Positions 33,733 through 44,327 are shown, numbered from the stretch's first letter. The stretch is DNA of 64,000 nt from an uncultured Hymenobacter sp. (GCA_913776615.1 CAJYPK010000040.1:1-64000); one strand, 5' to 3'. Translations and numbers: made by a program. Notes: generated from the sequence alone by a model not told the origin.

Positions 33733-35175
33733 ATGAAAAGCAGATGTCTGGCCTGGGCGATGGGGTGGCTGGTAACAATGGCAGGCAATGCGGCCCTGGC
33801 GCAAACGGCAGCTCCGGGCCGCGCCACGGTTGGCCCGCTCGAAGGCGTGTGGCGCGGGGCGCTGACGGTACCCGGGGGAGAGCTGGAATTGAAAGTGAGT
33901 GTCATAACGCTGGCTAACGGAGCTTATTACGCGGCGCTGGATGTGCCCATGCAAAAGGTGATGCGCTCGGCCGTTTCGGTGCGGCAGCCCGCAGGTACCG
34001 ATTCGGTCATCTTCGTAATACCGCAGACGAACAGCCGGTACCTGGCCCGCCGCTCGGCCGATGGCCAGCAATTGCAAGGCTTGTGGTGCCGGCCCGACTT
34101 GCGCACTCCCGTGCAGCTGCGCCGCACGCCGCTGCCCACCGTGGCCAAGCCCATCGCGCAGTCCACCGCCCCCTACCGGGAGGAAGAAGTAACTTTCTCC
34201 AACTTCGGGGCCCGGCTGCGGCTGGCCGGTACCCTTACCCTGCCGCACGGCGCGGGGCCCTTTCCGGCCGCCGTGCTGGTATCGGATTTGGGCCGGCAAG
34301 ACCGCGACGGCCTGGTGCCCGATAGTACCAAGCAACCCGACATGATGAGCTATCGGCTGCTAGGCTCCCTGGCCGACTACCTCACCCGCCACGGCGTAGC
34401 CGTGCTGCGCTACGACGACCGGGGCGTGGGCAAGTCGGCGGGATCCAACGAGGCCGCAACCCCCGCCCAGCGGGCTGCCGACGTGCAAGCCGCCCTCAAC
34501 TACCTGCGCACCCGCCCCGAAGTTGATTTGCTGCGCCTGGGCCTCGTGGGCCACGGGGAAGGCGCCAACATTGCGCTGCTGGCCGCGGCGCAGCCGCTGC
34601 CGCCCGCCTTCGTCATTGGACTAGGAGCTTACGGACTGCCCGGCCACGAAATTTTGCTGCAACAGGCTACGCTGGCCTGGCAGGCGCAGAAAGTATCGCC
34701 CGCTCAGCTTGAAACCAACGTGCGCCGCCAGCGCACGCTCTACGACCTCATTCGGTATTCTACCAACCCGGCTCAAACGCAGGCAATGATTACCAACCTC
34801 TTGCGCCAAGGAGAGCCTACCCTCTCGGCGGCGGGTGGGCAGCAGCAGGCGGCGGCGCTGCTCACGCCCTGGTACCGGTCGTTTCTGACCTTCGACCCGC
34901 TCGAAAACCTGGCGGCCGTGCAGTGCCCGGTGCTGCTTATCACGGGGCTGGCCGACGAGCAGGCCCCCGCCGCCCAGCACCTGGCCGCGCTGGAGCGCGA
35001 ACTGAAGGCTGGTGGTAATCATTCCGTTACCGCCTTCCGACCGGTGGGTGTCAACCACCTGCTTCAACCGCCGCCCGTGCAGTGGACCATGCTCAACGGT
35101 GAGATGAAGCCCATTTTCTCCCCCGCCGTGCAAGAGCAGATGCGCCAGTGGCTGGCCACCCAGATTGGGAAGTAA
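33733..35175 (+). CDS. Secreted alpha/beta hydrolase
   Basis: Signal peptide; VAVLRYDDRGVGKS and LRLGLVGHGEGANIALLAA motifs, late H in VGVNHLLQ. Confidence 0.8.
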   Translation: MKSRCLAWAMGWLVTMAGNAALAQTAAPGRATVGPLEGVWRGALTVPGGELELKVSVITLANGAYYAALDVPMQKVMRSAVSVRQPAGTDSVIFVIPQTNSRYLARRSADGQQLQGLWCRPDLRTPVQLRRTPLPTVAKPIAQSTAPYREEEVTFSNFGARLRLAGTLTLPHGAGPFPAAVLVSDLGRQDRDGLVPDSTKQPDMMSYRLLGSLADYLTRHGVAVLRYDDRGVGKSAGSNEAATPAQRAADVQAALNYLRTRPEVDLLRLGLVGHGEGANIALLAAAQPLPPAFVIGLGAYGLPGHEILLQQATLAWQAQKVSPAQLETNVRRQRTLYDLIRYSTNPAQTQAMITNLLRQGEPTLSAAGGQQQAAALLTPWYRSFLTFDPLENLAAVQCPVLLITGLADEQAPAAQHLAALERELKAGGNHSVTAFRPVGVNHLLQPPPVQWTMLNGEMKPIFSPAVQEQMRQWLATQIGK

Positions 35176-35197
35176 GCCACGCGTAGCCTGACACGAA

Positions 35198-35224
35198 AAA
35201 GGCCCGGCTAATTGCCGGGCCTTT
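35198..35224. terminator. Terminator-like hairpin
   Basis: aaaggcccggc taatt gccgggccttt. Confidence 0.75.
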
Positions 35225-35258
35225 GGTATTTTTTGCAGAATTGGGATCAGTAACCAGC

Positions 35259-36179
35259 CTACTTGATCATGTCCACTTCGGCCTTAATCATGGCGTTGTA
35301 GTGCTGGCCGGCGGCGGTGGCCATGGTCAGCAGCGTCCAGCCTTTGGCGATGGTGTAGCTCCACGTACGGCTCTCCTTAAACTCGAACGTGGGACGCATG
35401 ATCTGGCCGTAGGGCGTGTAGTTTTCATCCATGAAGTTGGTGTTGAAAAACTTGTCGCCGCTTACAATCCACTCCATTGCCACGAAGAAGCCTTCTTCGG
35501 GAGCCACTACGTTGTAGGGCGTCAAGTCAACGGTGTACCACTGGCCGCCTTTGGGCGCCGATACGACCACGTTTTCGGTCAGGATGTCGGTATTGGGAGA
35601 GTTATAGTTGCCGTCGGGCTTGTAGAGCCGCACCCGGAACGGCTCGCGCGGAAATCCATTTTCCCCGATGTAGAACGATACCGAGCGAATGTTGCCCAGC
35701 CGCCGGCTCTTGTCATTCTTAACGAAGAAGGCGTACTGCCCGCCCGGCTGGCCTTGCAGCAAGCCATCGCCGGGATTGTTGGAGTTGGCGCCGAGCTCCA
35801 GGTTTTTCACTTTGCCGCCCTTCACAATTACGTTGTTCAGCGCGATCGCCCGGCGGTTTACTTCCAGCACCATATTGGCTATCGGCTTGCCGCGCTCTAC
35901 CGCGATGGCCAGGTGCTCGTAGCCCAGGGCCATTACAATCAGCGAGTCCTTCTCATTTTTCACCGGCCCAGGCAGTTGGAAAACCCCAAACTCGTTGCTG
36001 AGCGCCCCGGTCTGGTCGTCTTTCAGGCTGAGCGAGGTAAAGGGTAGCGGCTCTTTGGTCGCCTTGTCGATGATTTTGCCAGACAGCAGCGCGGGGCCAG
36101 CGGCCGGCGTGGTCTGCGCTCGTAGCGCGCCGCTGGCCGCGCATACGAATAGTGCAAAATAAAATAAACGTTGAAACAT
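35259..36179 (-). CDS. Carboxypeptidase-like regulatory domain protein, copy 2
   Basis: SGKIIDKATKEPLPFTSLSLKDDQTGALSNEFGVFQL; full-length similarity to 32511..33410. Confidence 0.75.
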   Translation of the reverse strand: MFQRLFYFALFVCAASGALRAQTTPAAGPALLSGKIIDKATKEPLPFTSLSLKDDQTGALSNEFGVFQLPGPVKNEKDSLIVMALGYEHLAIAVERGKPIANMVLEVNRRAIALNNVIVKGGKVKNLELGANSNNPGDGLLQGQPGGQYAFFVKNDKSRRLGNIRSVSFYIGENGFPREPFRVRLYKPDGNYNSPNTDILTENVVVSAPKGGQWYTVDLTPYNVVAPEEGFFVAMEWIVSGDKFFNTNFMDENYTPYGQIMRPTFEFKESRTWSYTIAKGWTLLTMATAAGQHYNAMIKAEVDMIK

Positions 36180-36361
36180 TTGAGGGCGGTAAAGTTATTG
36201 GCTAGTGCAAAAATAAGCGAAATCGCGTATGATTGGCGCGCTTAAGTAGGACAAAACGTAGGGGTTATGGGTAGAAGCTAAAATTTCCCCGGATTGTGGC
36301 AATTGCCGTTGCTGCCGAGCAAAAAAAAGTACGTTAGCTGGCACCGGCAACGAATGAGCCG

Positions 36362-36369
36362 TATCTTTG
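36362..36369 (+). promoter_or_regulatory. -7 promoter element candidate for feoAB
   Basis: TATCTTTG matches TAnnTTTG; overlaps the TTG start of the ORF-track call, favouring GTG 36406. Confidence 0.5.
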
Positions 36370-36405
36370 TTTGAATTAAATCTAAATAATCTCAGCTCTC
36401 CACCC

Positions 36406-36687
36406 GTGGCTCTTTTCCGTCGCTCCGCCGCCGTTGCTGCTTCGCAGCCGGCCCCCGCTCGCCGCACTGCCAACGACTTGCGCCCCGGCGAAGCGGCCAC
36501 GGTATGCTGCCTCAAAGATCCCCAGATGGCCCTCAAGCTGCTCGAAATGGGGTGCATTCCCGGCACGCAGGTGCGCCTGGCGGGGCGCGCGCCCCTCGGC
36601 GATCCGCTCATGCTGGTGCTCGGCGACGAGGAGTATACCCTGTCGCTGCGGGTGAGCGAGGCCGTTACTATTCAGCTAAAAGACTAA
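36406..36687 (+). CDS. feoA: Ferrous iron transport protein A
   Basis: SH3-like FeoA: LRPGEAATVCCLKDPQMALKLLEMGCIPGTQVRLAGRAPLGDPLMLVLGDEEYTLSLRVSEAVTIQL; precedes feoB. Confidence 0.85.
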   Translation: MALFRRSAAVAASQPAPARRTANDLRPGEAATVCCLKDPQMALKLLEMGCIPGTQVRLAGRAPLGDPLMLVLGDEEYTLSLRVSEAVTIQLKD

Positions 36688-36698
36688 ATTTGAAGTAT

Positions 36699-38879
36699 AT
36701 GGCGGGTGCTATCCAGGACGCCGTGCGGCCGGCTACGCCGCAACCCGGCCCCGGGGGTGCGTTGCCCCCGGCCGAGCGCCTGCCCCGCCTGGCCCTCATC
36801 GGCAACCCCAACTCGGGCAAGACGTCGCTTTTCAATCAGCTCACGGGCCTCAATCAGAAAGTCGGTAACTTCCCCGGCGTAACGGTAGACCGTAAGACCG
36901 GCATTGCGGCCCTCGGTGGCCAGCGCCGGGCCGAGGTGGTGGATCTGCCCGGCACCTACTCGCTCTACCCCAAAAGCCTCGACGAGCGCGTCATCGCCGA
37001 CCTGCTCTACAACCCGCTGTCGCCCGACTATCCCGACTTTGTGGTGGTGACCGTGGACGCCAGCAACCTGCGCCGCAGCCTGCTGCTGTTCTCGCAGCTC
37101 GCCGACCTGGGTCTGCCCGCCATCCTGGCCCTCAACATGACGGACGTGGCCGCCGAGCGCGGCATCCAGATCGACCTGCCGGCGCTGGAGCGCGAGCTGG
37201 GCGTGCCCGTGGTGCCCATGAACGCCCGCAAGGGCGTGGGCCTGGCGGCGCTGCGCATTGTGATGGCCGACCGCCTGGCGGCCCGTCCGCCCGCCGGTCG
37301 CTTCTGGCAGCCCGCCGCCGAGCTGCGGCCGCTGCTGGCGGCCATTCGTACTCGCTTCGACCTGCCCAACGACTACCTGGCCCTGCACTACGCGCACCAG
37401 TTCGGGCAGCTGCACTTCCTGAGCGAGGCCGACCGCCACTACCTCACCGAGCTCACCCAGGAATACGGCTTCGACTCGACGGCCCAGCAGGCCAGCGAGA
37501 CGGTGGCCCGCTACGCGCACATCAACGAGCTGCTGCTCGAAGTAGTGACCGTGACGCGCACCGAGCGCCGCGAGCCGGCGTCCAACCGCATCGACAAGGT
37601 GCTGACGCACCGGGTATTCGGCTACCTGATTTTTCTGGCCATCCTGTTCTTGCTGTTTCAGGCCATCTTCGCCTGGGCGCAGTACCCGATGGACCTTATC
37701 GACCAGGGTATTTCGGCCCTGAGCGCGGCCATTCAGGAGCGGTTTAGTGGGCCGTTGGTGCGGCTGCTGACCGAGGGCGTGATTGCGGGGCTGGGGGGCG
37801 TGCTGATTTTCATTCCGCAGATTGCCCTGCTCTTCGCTTTCCTGGCGGTGCTGGAGGAAACGGGCTATATGGCCCGGGTTACTTTCTTGATGGATAAGCT
37901 GATGCGGCCCTTCGGGCTCAGCGGTAAGAGCGTGGTGCCGCTCATTTCGGGGCTGGCCTGCGCGGTGCCGGCCATCATGGGCGCCCGCACCATCGAGAGC
38001 TGGAAAGACCGGATGCTGACCATCTTCGTGACGCCGCTCATGTCGTGCTCGGCGCGCATTCCGGTGTATACCGTGCTGGTGGCGCTGGTGGTGCCCGACG
38101 AAAGCTGGCTGGGCATCTTCAACCTGCGCGGGCTGGTGCTGATGGGCCTCTACCTGCTGGGGCTGGGCTCGGCCCTGCTCTCGGCCCTGCTGCTGAAAAC
38201 GGTACTCAAGGCCCGCGAGCGCAGCTACTTCATCATGGAGTTTCCGGTGTACCGCTGGCCCCGCTGGAAAAACGTGGGCCTCACCATCGTGGAGAAGGTC
38301 AAGGCGTTCATTTTCCAGGCGGGTAAAGTCATCGTGGCCATTTCGGTGCTGCTGTGGGTGCTGGCCAGCTACGGCCCCGGCCAGCGCCAGGCCCAGGCCG
38401 AGGCGCAGGTGCAGCAAACGGCCCAGGCCCAGCGCTGGCCCGCCGCCGAAACGGAGCGCCGCGTAGCCTCGGCCCGCCTCGAAAACTCGTACGCCGGTAC
38501 CTTCGGCCACGTCATCGAGCCGGTGATTCGCCCGCTGGGCTTCGACTGGAAAATCGGCATTGCCCTGCTCACGTCTTTCGCCGCCCGCGAAGTATTTGTG
38601 GGTACCATGAGCACGATCTACAGCGTGGGCCAGGATGCCGACCTGGGCACCGTGCAGCAGAAGCTGGCCAACGAAAAGGACGCCAGCGGCCAGCCGTTTT
38701 TCACCCCAGCGCGGGCGCTGTCGCTGCTCGTATTCTACGTCTTCGCCATGCAGTGCATGAGCACGCTGGCCGTCACGTACCGCGAAACCAAAAGCTGGCG
38801 CTGGCCCCTGGGCCAGCTCGTGTACATGACCGGCCTGGCCTACGCCGCCTCCCTCTTCGTGTGGCAGCTCTTTGCGTAG
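36699..38879 (+). CDS. feoB: Ferrous iron transport protein B
   Basis: G1 GNPNSGKTSLFNQLTG, NFPGVTVDRKTG, VVDLPGTYSL, LALNMTD; Gate regions and C-terminal membrane domain. Confidence 0.95.
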   Translation: MAGAIQDAVRPATPQPGPGGALPPAERLPRLALIGNPNSGKTSLFNQLTGLNQKVGNFPGVTVDRKTGIAALGGQRRAEVVDLPGTYSLYPKSLDERVIADLLYNPLSPDYPDFVVVTVDASNLRRSLLLFSQLADLGLPAILALNMTDVAAERGIQIDLPALERELGVPVVPMNARKGVGLAALRIVMADRLAARPPAGRFWQPAAELRPLLAAIRTRFDLPNDYLALHYAHQFGQLHFLSEADRHYLTELTQEYGFDSTAQQASETVARYAHINELLLEVVTVTRTERREPASNRIDKVLTHRVFGYLIFLAILFLLFQAIFAWAQYPMDLIDQGISALSAAIQERFSGPLVRLLTEGVIAGLGGVLIFIPQIALLFAFLAVLEETGYMARVTFLMDKLMRPFGLSGKSVVPLISGLACAVPAIMGARTIESWKDRMLTIFVTPLMSCSARIPVYTVLVALVVPDESWLGIFNLRGLVLMGLYLLGLGSALLSALLLKTVLKARERSYFIMEFPVYRWPRWKNVGLTIVEKVKAFIFQAGKVIVAISVLLWVLASYGPGQRQAQAEAQVQQTAQAQRWPAAETERRVASARLENSYAGTFGHVIEPVIRPLGFDWKIGIALLTSFAAREVFVGTMSTIYSVGQDADLGTVQQKLANEKDASGQPFFTPARALSLLVFYVFAMQCMSTLAVTYRETKSWRWPLGQLVYMTGLAYAASLFVWQLFA

Positions 38880-38957
38880 GCTACCAGCCGACAGCGGCGA
38901 GCGATTATCTGCTCGTCAAACCAAGAGGGTGCCACTTACTAGATACTAGTTCAACCA

Positions 38958-39428
38958 ATGAGTTCCTACGAAACACTATTGCGCCTCGCCTTCCGCTCGC
39001 CTGAAGACGTTGCGCACTACCTCACGCCGGCCACGCTGGGCGCGGCGGCGGGCTTTGAGCGAGCCAGCCGGGCCGACCAGGCATTCCGCTTCGAGCAGTG
39101 GCGCCTGGGCGTGGCCACCAGCCTGCTGCGCCTGCTGGCCGATCTCGGCGACCACGACGCGGCCCGCCGCGCCGCCGACGTCCTGCACCGCGCCCTGAAC
39201 ACGGCCCGCTCGCCGCAGGACATCGACAAGCAGATCGGCAAGGAAAACAAGCTTTTCGAAGAGATTTATACCGACCTCTACGTCAACGACGAAGGCGAGG
39301 CCCTGCTCGACCTCTTTGCCCGTACGCTCGACGCCGATGCGCCCGACCTGCTGGCCCAGGTGCAAGCCGAAGCCGTTGACCTGGCCCGCGGTCTGGACTT
39401 TGAACGCAACGATGAGGACGAGGACTAA
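38958..39428 (+). CDS. Hypothetical protein
   Basis: Complete 156-aa ORF downstream of feoB, followed by a terminator. Confidence 0.7.
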   Translation: MSSYETLLRLAFRSPEDVAHYLTPATLGAAAGFERASRADQAFRFEQWRLGVATSLLRLLADLGDHDAARRAADVLHRALNTARSPQDIDKQIGKENKLFEEIYTDLYVNDEGEALLDLFARTLDADAPDLLAQVQAEAVDLARGLDFERNDEDED

Positions 39429-39450
39429 GGGTTGAAAAGCCCGGTACTAA

Positions 39451-39486
39451 AAAAGGCTCCCCGGCGATTGCCAGGGAGCCTTTTTT
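39451..39486. terminator. Terminator-like hairpin
   Basis: aaaaggctccc ... agggagcctttttt. Confidence 0.75.
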
Positions 39487-39506
39487 ATAGGCCGAAAATG
39501 CTTAAA

Positions 39507-40916
39507 CTAATTGTAGCCGGCATTTTGCACCAACAGCGAGTTGGCGTTGAGCTCGCGGAAGGGAATCGGGAATACTAAGCGGCTGGCGTTCCACGCGATA
39601 GTGGTGTTGGTAATCGGGTCGGTGGTGCTTTCCTGATTGCGCTTGAGGTCACCAAGGCGGAAGCCTTCAAAGGCCAGCTCGATGCGCCGCTCCCGCAGAA
39701 TATCACTGAGGGCGACGGTGGTGAGGGCCGGCAGGCCGGCGCGGGTCCGCACGGCGTTGACGTCGGCCAGCGGAGTGGCCCCCACCGGCGTGCCACCGGC
39801 CCGCAGGTTAGCCTCGGCGCGAGTGAGAAGCATCTCATCCAGGCGAATGAGCTTGATGTTACCGTACAGCGCATCGTACTTCCGGGTATAGGAAGGAACA
39901 GCGGTTGTGGGGGTAAGCGTAGTATAAAGCGTGGCGCGGTTGTCGCCCGTAGCGAATAAGCTCAGGAACTGCGGCTGGATGTTGACGTCGCCCCGGCGGT
40001 TGCGCGCATAGAAGGTATTGAGCTGATTGGTACCGCTTTGCGCGCTTATCTGGATGGTGAAAATATCTTCGGTCGTATTCGCTACCAAGTTGCTGGTCTG
40101 GTTGGTCGTCAGCGAATAGCCGAAGTTGTCGCCGTAGTAGCTATTCAGGCGGAACGAGCCGGCGATGGCCCGGTTGGCTGCGGCCGCGGCATTGGCAAAA
40201 TCGCCTTGTTGCAGGTACACCCGCGCCAGCACAGCCGCGCAGGCGTAGCGCGAAGCCGAAAAGGTGTTGAACCCACTGCTGGTGGTGAGACGGGCTTCCG
40301 CCGTCGTCAGGTCGGTAATCACCTGGGTATAAACGGCGGCCACGGTATTGCGAGCCACCGGCACGGCATCGGCAATGGTGAGGGTGGGGGTGAGCACGAG
40401 CGGCACGCCCAGGTTGTTGGCTGGGTTGCCGTCGTTCCAGTCGCGGCCAAACATCCGTACCAAGTCGAAATACAGGAGGCCCCGAATGAAGCGCGCTTCC
40501 CCCTCCGCGCTCGCCTGCTGCCCAGCCGTGGGCAGCTTGCCGAGGTTGGCCAGCACGTTGTTAGTGCGGTTGATAACGTCGTAGGCGCTCAGCCAGGTAG
40601 CGCTTACCTGGCTATTGGTAATGAGCAGCGCCTTGCGTTGCGCCTCCTGGGGCTGGGTGAAGGTGCCGACGAACCGGGCATCGCCGTTTTCGGCCAGCAG
40701 GTCGGTGATAAACTGCAAGTAGCCACCGTAGAGGTTGGTGCTTTGTAGGCCGGCGTAACAACCAACCAGCGCCGCTTGTACGTCGCTGGCATTGTTGAAG
40801 GCGTTGGCCGAATCGACAAACGTAACGGGCTGCACGTCGAGCTTGCTGTTGCAGCCAGGCAAGAGGCCGGTGGTCAGCAAAGCGGCTGCCAGCAGGCCAG
40901 GTACTATCTTTTTCAT
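39507..40916 (-). CDS. RagB/SusD family nutrient uptake lipoprotein
   Basis: Lipobox LLPGC; SusD-like ARFIRGLLYFDLVRMFG, YACAAVLARVYLQQGDFANAAAAANRAI. Confidence 0.92.
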   Translation of the reverse strand: MKKIVPGLLAAALLTTGLLPGCNSKLDVQPVTFVDSANAFNNASDVQAALVGCYAGLQSTNLYGGYLQFITDLLAENGDARFVGTFTQPQEAQRKALLITNSQVSATWLSAYDVINRTNNVLANLGKLPTAGQQASAEGEARFIRGLLYFDLVRMFGRDWNDGNPANNLGVPLVLTPTLTIADAVPVARNTVAAVYTQVITDLTTAEARLTTSSGFNTFSASRYACAAVLARVYLQQGDFANAAAAANRAIAGSFRLNSYYGDNFGYSLTTNQTSNLVANTTEDIFTIQISAQSGTNQLNTFYARNRRGDVNIQPQFLSLFATGDNRATLYTTLTPTTAVPSYTRKYDALYGNIKLIRLDEMLLTRAEANLRAGGTPVGATPLADVNAVRTRAGLPALTTVALSDILRERRIELAFEGFRLGDLKRNQESTTDPITNTTIAWNASRLVFPIPFRELNANSLLVQNAGYN

Positions 40917-40965
40917 AATCAATAAATACAAAGGCTAGGGATGGGTAGTAAAAGGCAGCCGCGTC

Positions 40966-43900
40966 TTAAAAGCCCAGGTTGATGCCCACCGTATAGGTCC
41001 GGGCCTGCGGGGCCGTGTAAAAGCCGATGCCCTGGCTGATGTTGTTGGAGGAGACGTTGCTGCCGCCCGTCACGTAATCGGCGCTTACTTCCGGATCCCA
41101 GCCGGTGTACTTGGTGAAAGTCAATAAATTATAGCCCTGCACGAAGAGGCGGGCCGACTGCACGAATGCGCGTTTGGCCAACGCACTGGGCAAGTTGTAG
41201 CCCAGCACTACCGAGCGCAGGCGGCCATAATCGCCGTTTTGCACAAACCGCGACGAGTTGCCGACGCCATTGCCGCCGTTATAAATTGCCTTGGGCACGT
41301 TGGTGATGTCGCCGGGCTTCTGCCAGCGGTTGAGCTGGTCACGCGTCTGGTTGTCGGGGCCGTTGCTGAAGCCGACCGAGAAGAAGGGGGCATCCGCGTC
41401 GTAAATCTGGTTGCCAAACACGCCGACGAGTGTAGCCGTGAGGTCAAATCCCTTAAAGGTAAAGGTGTTGGTAATACCGCCCGTCCAGGTGGGGTTGGGG
41501 TTGCCGACGGGCACGTTGGCCGCCAAGTTGATGGTTTCCGTCGTGTTGCGGTTGAGCGTGCCGTCCGTATTTATAGTATTGAAGTAATAGATGGCTTTGC
41601 CGTTGTCGGGGTTCACCCCCGCGTATTCGGGGCCAACGAATACCCCCAGCGGCTGGCCCGCCTGGGCGCGGTTGAGAAAGCTGCCCAGAATGTCGGGGCC
41701 CGCCAGGTCCAGAATCTTATTCCGGTTGATGGCCGCGTTGACGCTGGTCGTCCAGGTAAAGTCGCCCACGAAGTTGCGGGTGGTCAGCGTCAGCTCGATG
41801 CCCTGGTTGCGCAGAGTACCCACGTTTTTATTGAAGGTCGAGAAGCCCGAGGTGCCCGGCACGGGCTGGGCCAGCAGCAGGCCGTTGGTGTTCTTGCGGT
41901 AGATGTCCACCTCACCGCTGATGCGGTTGTCGAGCAAGCCGTATTCCAGGCCCGCGTCGTACTGCACCGTCGATTCCCAGTTCAGGAAGTCGTTACCCAA
42001 CTGCGAGGGCTGCTGGCCGGGCGTGCCTACGTAGCCCGCGTTGCGGCCCGTCCAGAGGCTGCGCGAGGCGAAGTTGCTGAAGCCCGCGTTGCCGGTTTTG
42101 CCAATGCTGGCCCGCAGCTTGAGCAGGCTCAGCACGTGGTTGTCTTTCAAAAAGCTTTCTTCCGACACAACCCAGCCAATGGAGCCCGCCGGGAAAATGC
42201 CGTAGCGGCGCTCGATGCCAAACCGCGACGAGCCATCGACCCGGGCACTACCGCCCAGCAGGTACTTGCCGGCAAAGGCATAGGAAGCCCGCCCGAAGTA
42301 CGAAACCAGCGTGTAGCCCGTGGTATAGGAAGTACCCGCCGTAATCTGCGAGGCATTGTCGATGGTGCGGTACGCATCGGAGGCAAACTGGGTACCGGTG
42401 ACGCTATTGCCCTTTATAGTGCTCGACTCGTAGCTCGTGCCGAGCGTGAAATCCAGCGCGTGGTTTTCGGCCAGCGTCTTCTTATAAGAGAAATAGTTGT
42501 TGGTAACTAGCTTGGTGTTGAGCGTGGTAGCATTGTATCCATAGCCATTGGTATTGCCCGTGTTGCGGGAAGTAACGCGCTTTAGGTACTGCTCTTCGTT
42601 TTGGCTGATGACATCGGTGCCTACTTCCGAGCGGAACAATAGATCCTTGCCCAGTTGGGCTTGCGCGTAGACGTTGCCCAGCAGGCGATACGCCGTAGTC
42701 GTGTAGGAGCCGCCCTCAATGCCCAGTAGCGGGTTATAATAGAAGGGAAAAGTAGTGTTAGGCAAGCCGGTGCTGGGGTCGAGGGCCCCGCTGGTCAGGC
42801 CCGAGCGGGGGTCGATCAGGGGAGTGATGGGGGCCAGTGCCACCGTCTGCATGGGCGAGCTGAAGGCATTGTCGTTGGGCAACCGGTTGTTGACCGAGCG
42901 GGTGGTCGTGGTGTTCAGGCCAAACGACAGCCAATCAGTAGCCTGGTGGTCGATGTTGAAACGGGAGGCAATGCGCTCATACTCATTGCCGACGATGATG
43001 CCCTTCTGCTTGCTGTACTGCCCCGAGAGGTAAAAGCGGGTTTTGTCGGTGCCGCCGCTGGTGTTGAAGTCGTACTGCTGAAAACCGGCCCGGCGCAGTA
43101 CCTGGTCCTGCCAGTTGGTGTCGTAAGTAAGCGGGTCGCTCGCGCCTGCGGCGTAGCCGCTGAGGCGCGTGGCGATGCTGGCCGCGGAGGCCCCCGCGTT
43201 GGTAAGCGCCTCGGTGATGAGCGTTACGTACTCCTGACTGTTCAAAAATTCCCGCTTGTGCGTGGGTTCGCTGAAACCACCCTGCACGTTGAAGTTGAAG
43301 CGAGTGCCGCCCGCTTTGCCCCGCTTCGTGGTGATGAGTACCACGCCGTTGGTGGCGCGCGAGCCGTAGATGGCCGAGGCCGAAGCGTCCTTCAGAATCG
43401 AGATGCTCTCGATGTCGTTGGGGTTGATGTCGGCGATGGGGTTAGTAGAAGCGCTGGTCGACGACAGGTTTTCGGCGGCGACCGGTACGCCGTCCACTAC
43501 GTACAGCGGCTGGGTAGAGCCGCTGACGCTCGATACCCCGCGCACCCGCACCCGAATGCCCTGCCCCAGCTTGCCGCTGCCAGTTTCGATAAATACCCCC
43601 GCTGCTTTGCCCTGAATGGACTGCTCCAGCGACTGAACCGGCTGGTTGCCCACCTCCTTGGTGCCGAGCTGCGCCACGGAGCCCGTGAGGTCGGCCTTGG
43701 TTTGGGTGCCGTAGCCCACTACTACCGCCTCCGCCAGGTCGGTAGCGCTGGCGGCCAGCGTCACGTCCAGGGTGCGGCGGCTGCCTACGGCGATAGTCTG
43801 GGTGGTGTAGCCCACCGAGCTGATGACGAGCGTAGCATTGGGCTGCACGGCCAGCGTAAAGCTGCCGTCGACCCCGCTGCTCACGCCGTTGCTGGTGCCT

Positions 43901-44028
43901 CGCTCGACGATGGTAGCCCCCGGTACCGGGCTGCCGTCGGTGCCCAGCACCCGGCCGCTAATAGCCTGCGTCTGGGCCAGTACCGGCAGACTCGCCACCA
44001 CTAGTATTGGTGTAAAAATGCTCCTCAT
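40966..44028 (-). CDS. SusC/RagA family TonB-linked outer membrane protein
   Basis: SGRVLGTDGSPVPGATI, plug VRGVSSVSGSTQPLYVVDGVP, DIESISILKDASASAIYGSRATNGVVLITTKRG. Confidence 0.97.
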   Translation of the reverse strand: MRSIFTPILVVASLPVLAQTQAISGRVLGTDGSPVPGATIVERGTSNGVSSGVDGSFTLAVQPNATLVISSVGYTTQTIAVGSRRTLDVTLAASATDLAEAVVVGYGTQTKADLTGSVAQLGTKEVGNQPVQSLEQSIQGKAAGVFIETGSGKLGQGIRVRVRGVSSVSGSTQPLYVVDGVPVAAENLSSTSASTNPIADINPNDIESISILKDASASAIYGSRATNGVVLITTKRGKAGGTRFNFNVQGGFSEPTHKREFLNSQEYVTLITEALTNAGASAASIATRLSGYAAGASDPLTYDTNWQDQVLRRAGFQQYDFNTSGGTDKTRFYLSGQYSKQKGIIVGNEYERIASRFNIDHQATDWLSFGLNTTTTRSVNNRLPNDNAFSSPMQTVALAPITPLIDPRSGLTSGALDPSTGLPNTTFPFYYNPLLGIEGGSYTTTAYRLLGNVYAQAQLGKDLLFRSEVGTDVISQNEEQYLKRVTSRNTGNTNGYGYNATTLNTKLVTNNYFSYKKTLAENHALDFTLGTSYESSTIKGNSVTGTQFASDAYRTIDNASQITAGTSYTTGYTLVSYFGRASYAFAGKYLLGGSARVDGSSRFGIERRYGIFPAGSIGWVVSEESFLKDNHVLSLLKLRASIGKTGNAGFSNFASRSLWTGRNAGYVGTPGQQPSQLGNDFLNWESTVQYDAGLEYGLLDNRISGEVDIYRKNTNGLLLAQPVPGTSGFSTFNKNVGTLRNQGIELTLTTRNFVGDFTWTTSVNAAINRNKILDLAGPDILGSFLNRAQAGQPLGVFVGPEYAGVNPDNGKAIYYFNTINTDGTLNRNTTETINLAANVPVGNPNPTWTGGITNTFTFKGFDLTATLVGVFGNQIYDADAPFFSVGFSNGPDNQTRDQLNRWQKPGDITNVPKAIYNGGNGVGNSSRFVQNGDYGRLRSVVLGYNLPSALAKRAFVQSARLFVQGYNLLTFTKYTGWDPEVSADYVTGGSNVSSNNISQGIGFYTAPQARTYTVGINLGF

Positions 44029-44311
44029 AAAAGTAGCTAGGTAAAATGTTGTGAAGGGAAGGCATAAGAAAAAAGCGGGTAGGTGGGAAAAATGGAAGGT
44101 TGCAAAATAAAGGTTAAATTGTTAACATTTTAACTAAAAATCTTCGGACACCGTCAAAAGCTATGGGGCAGCACTCTATTCCTCGCCGAATTTCTCGGGC
44201 AGTGCCTCATTTAGAAGAGTCATTTTCAGAAAGGTGAAATATCCGGCGGGCGACCGGCGAAGATTCTGGTGCCCCGGGTGCCGTATCACCCGATGCGCCC
44301 CGCCTGTTTCC

Positions 44312-44319
44312 TACCTTTG
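44312..44319 (+). promoter_or_regulatory. -7 promoter element candidate for rnd
   Basis: TACCTTTG matches TAnnTTTG, 8 nt before the ATG. Confidence 0.5.
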
Positions 44320-44327
44320 CGCCACGC

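Noticed and set aside
36684-38510. 608-aa minus-strand ORF opposite feoB
   Set aside because: Antisense shadow of feoB with no domain signal.
39507-44028. SusC/SusD pair considered as part of a polysaccharide utilisation locus
   Set aside because: No glycoside hydrolase, lyase or sulfatase gene is adjacent in the window, so substrate cannot be inferred.
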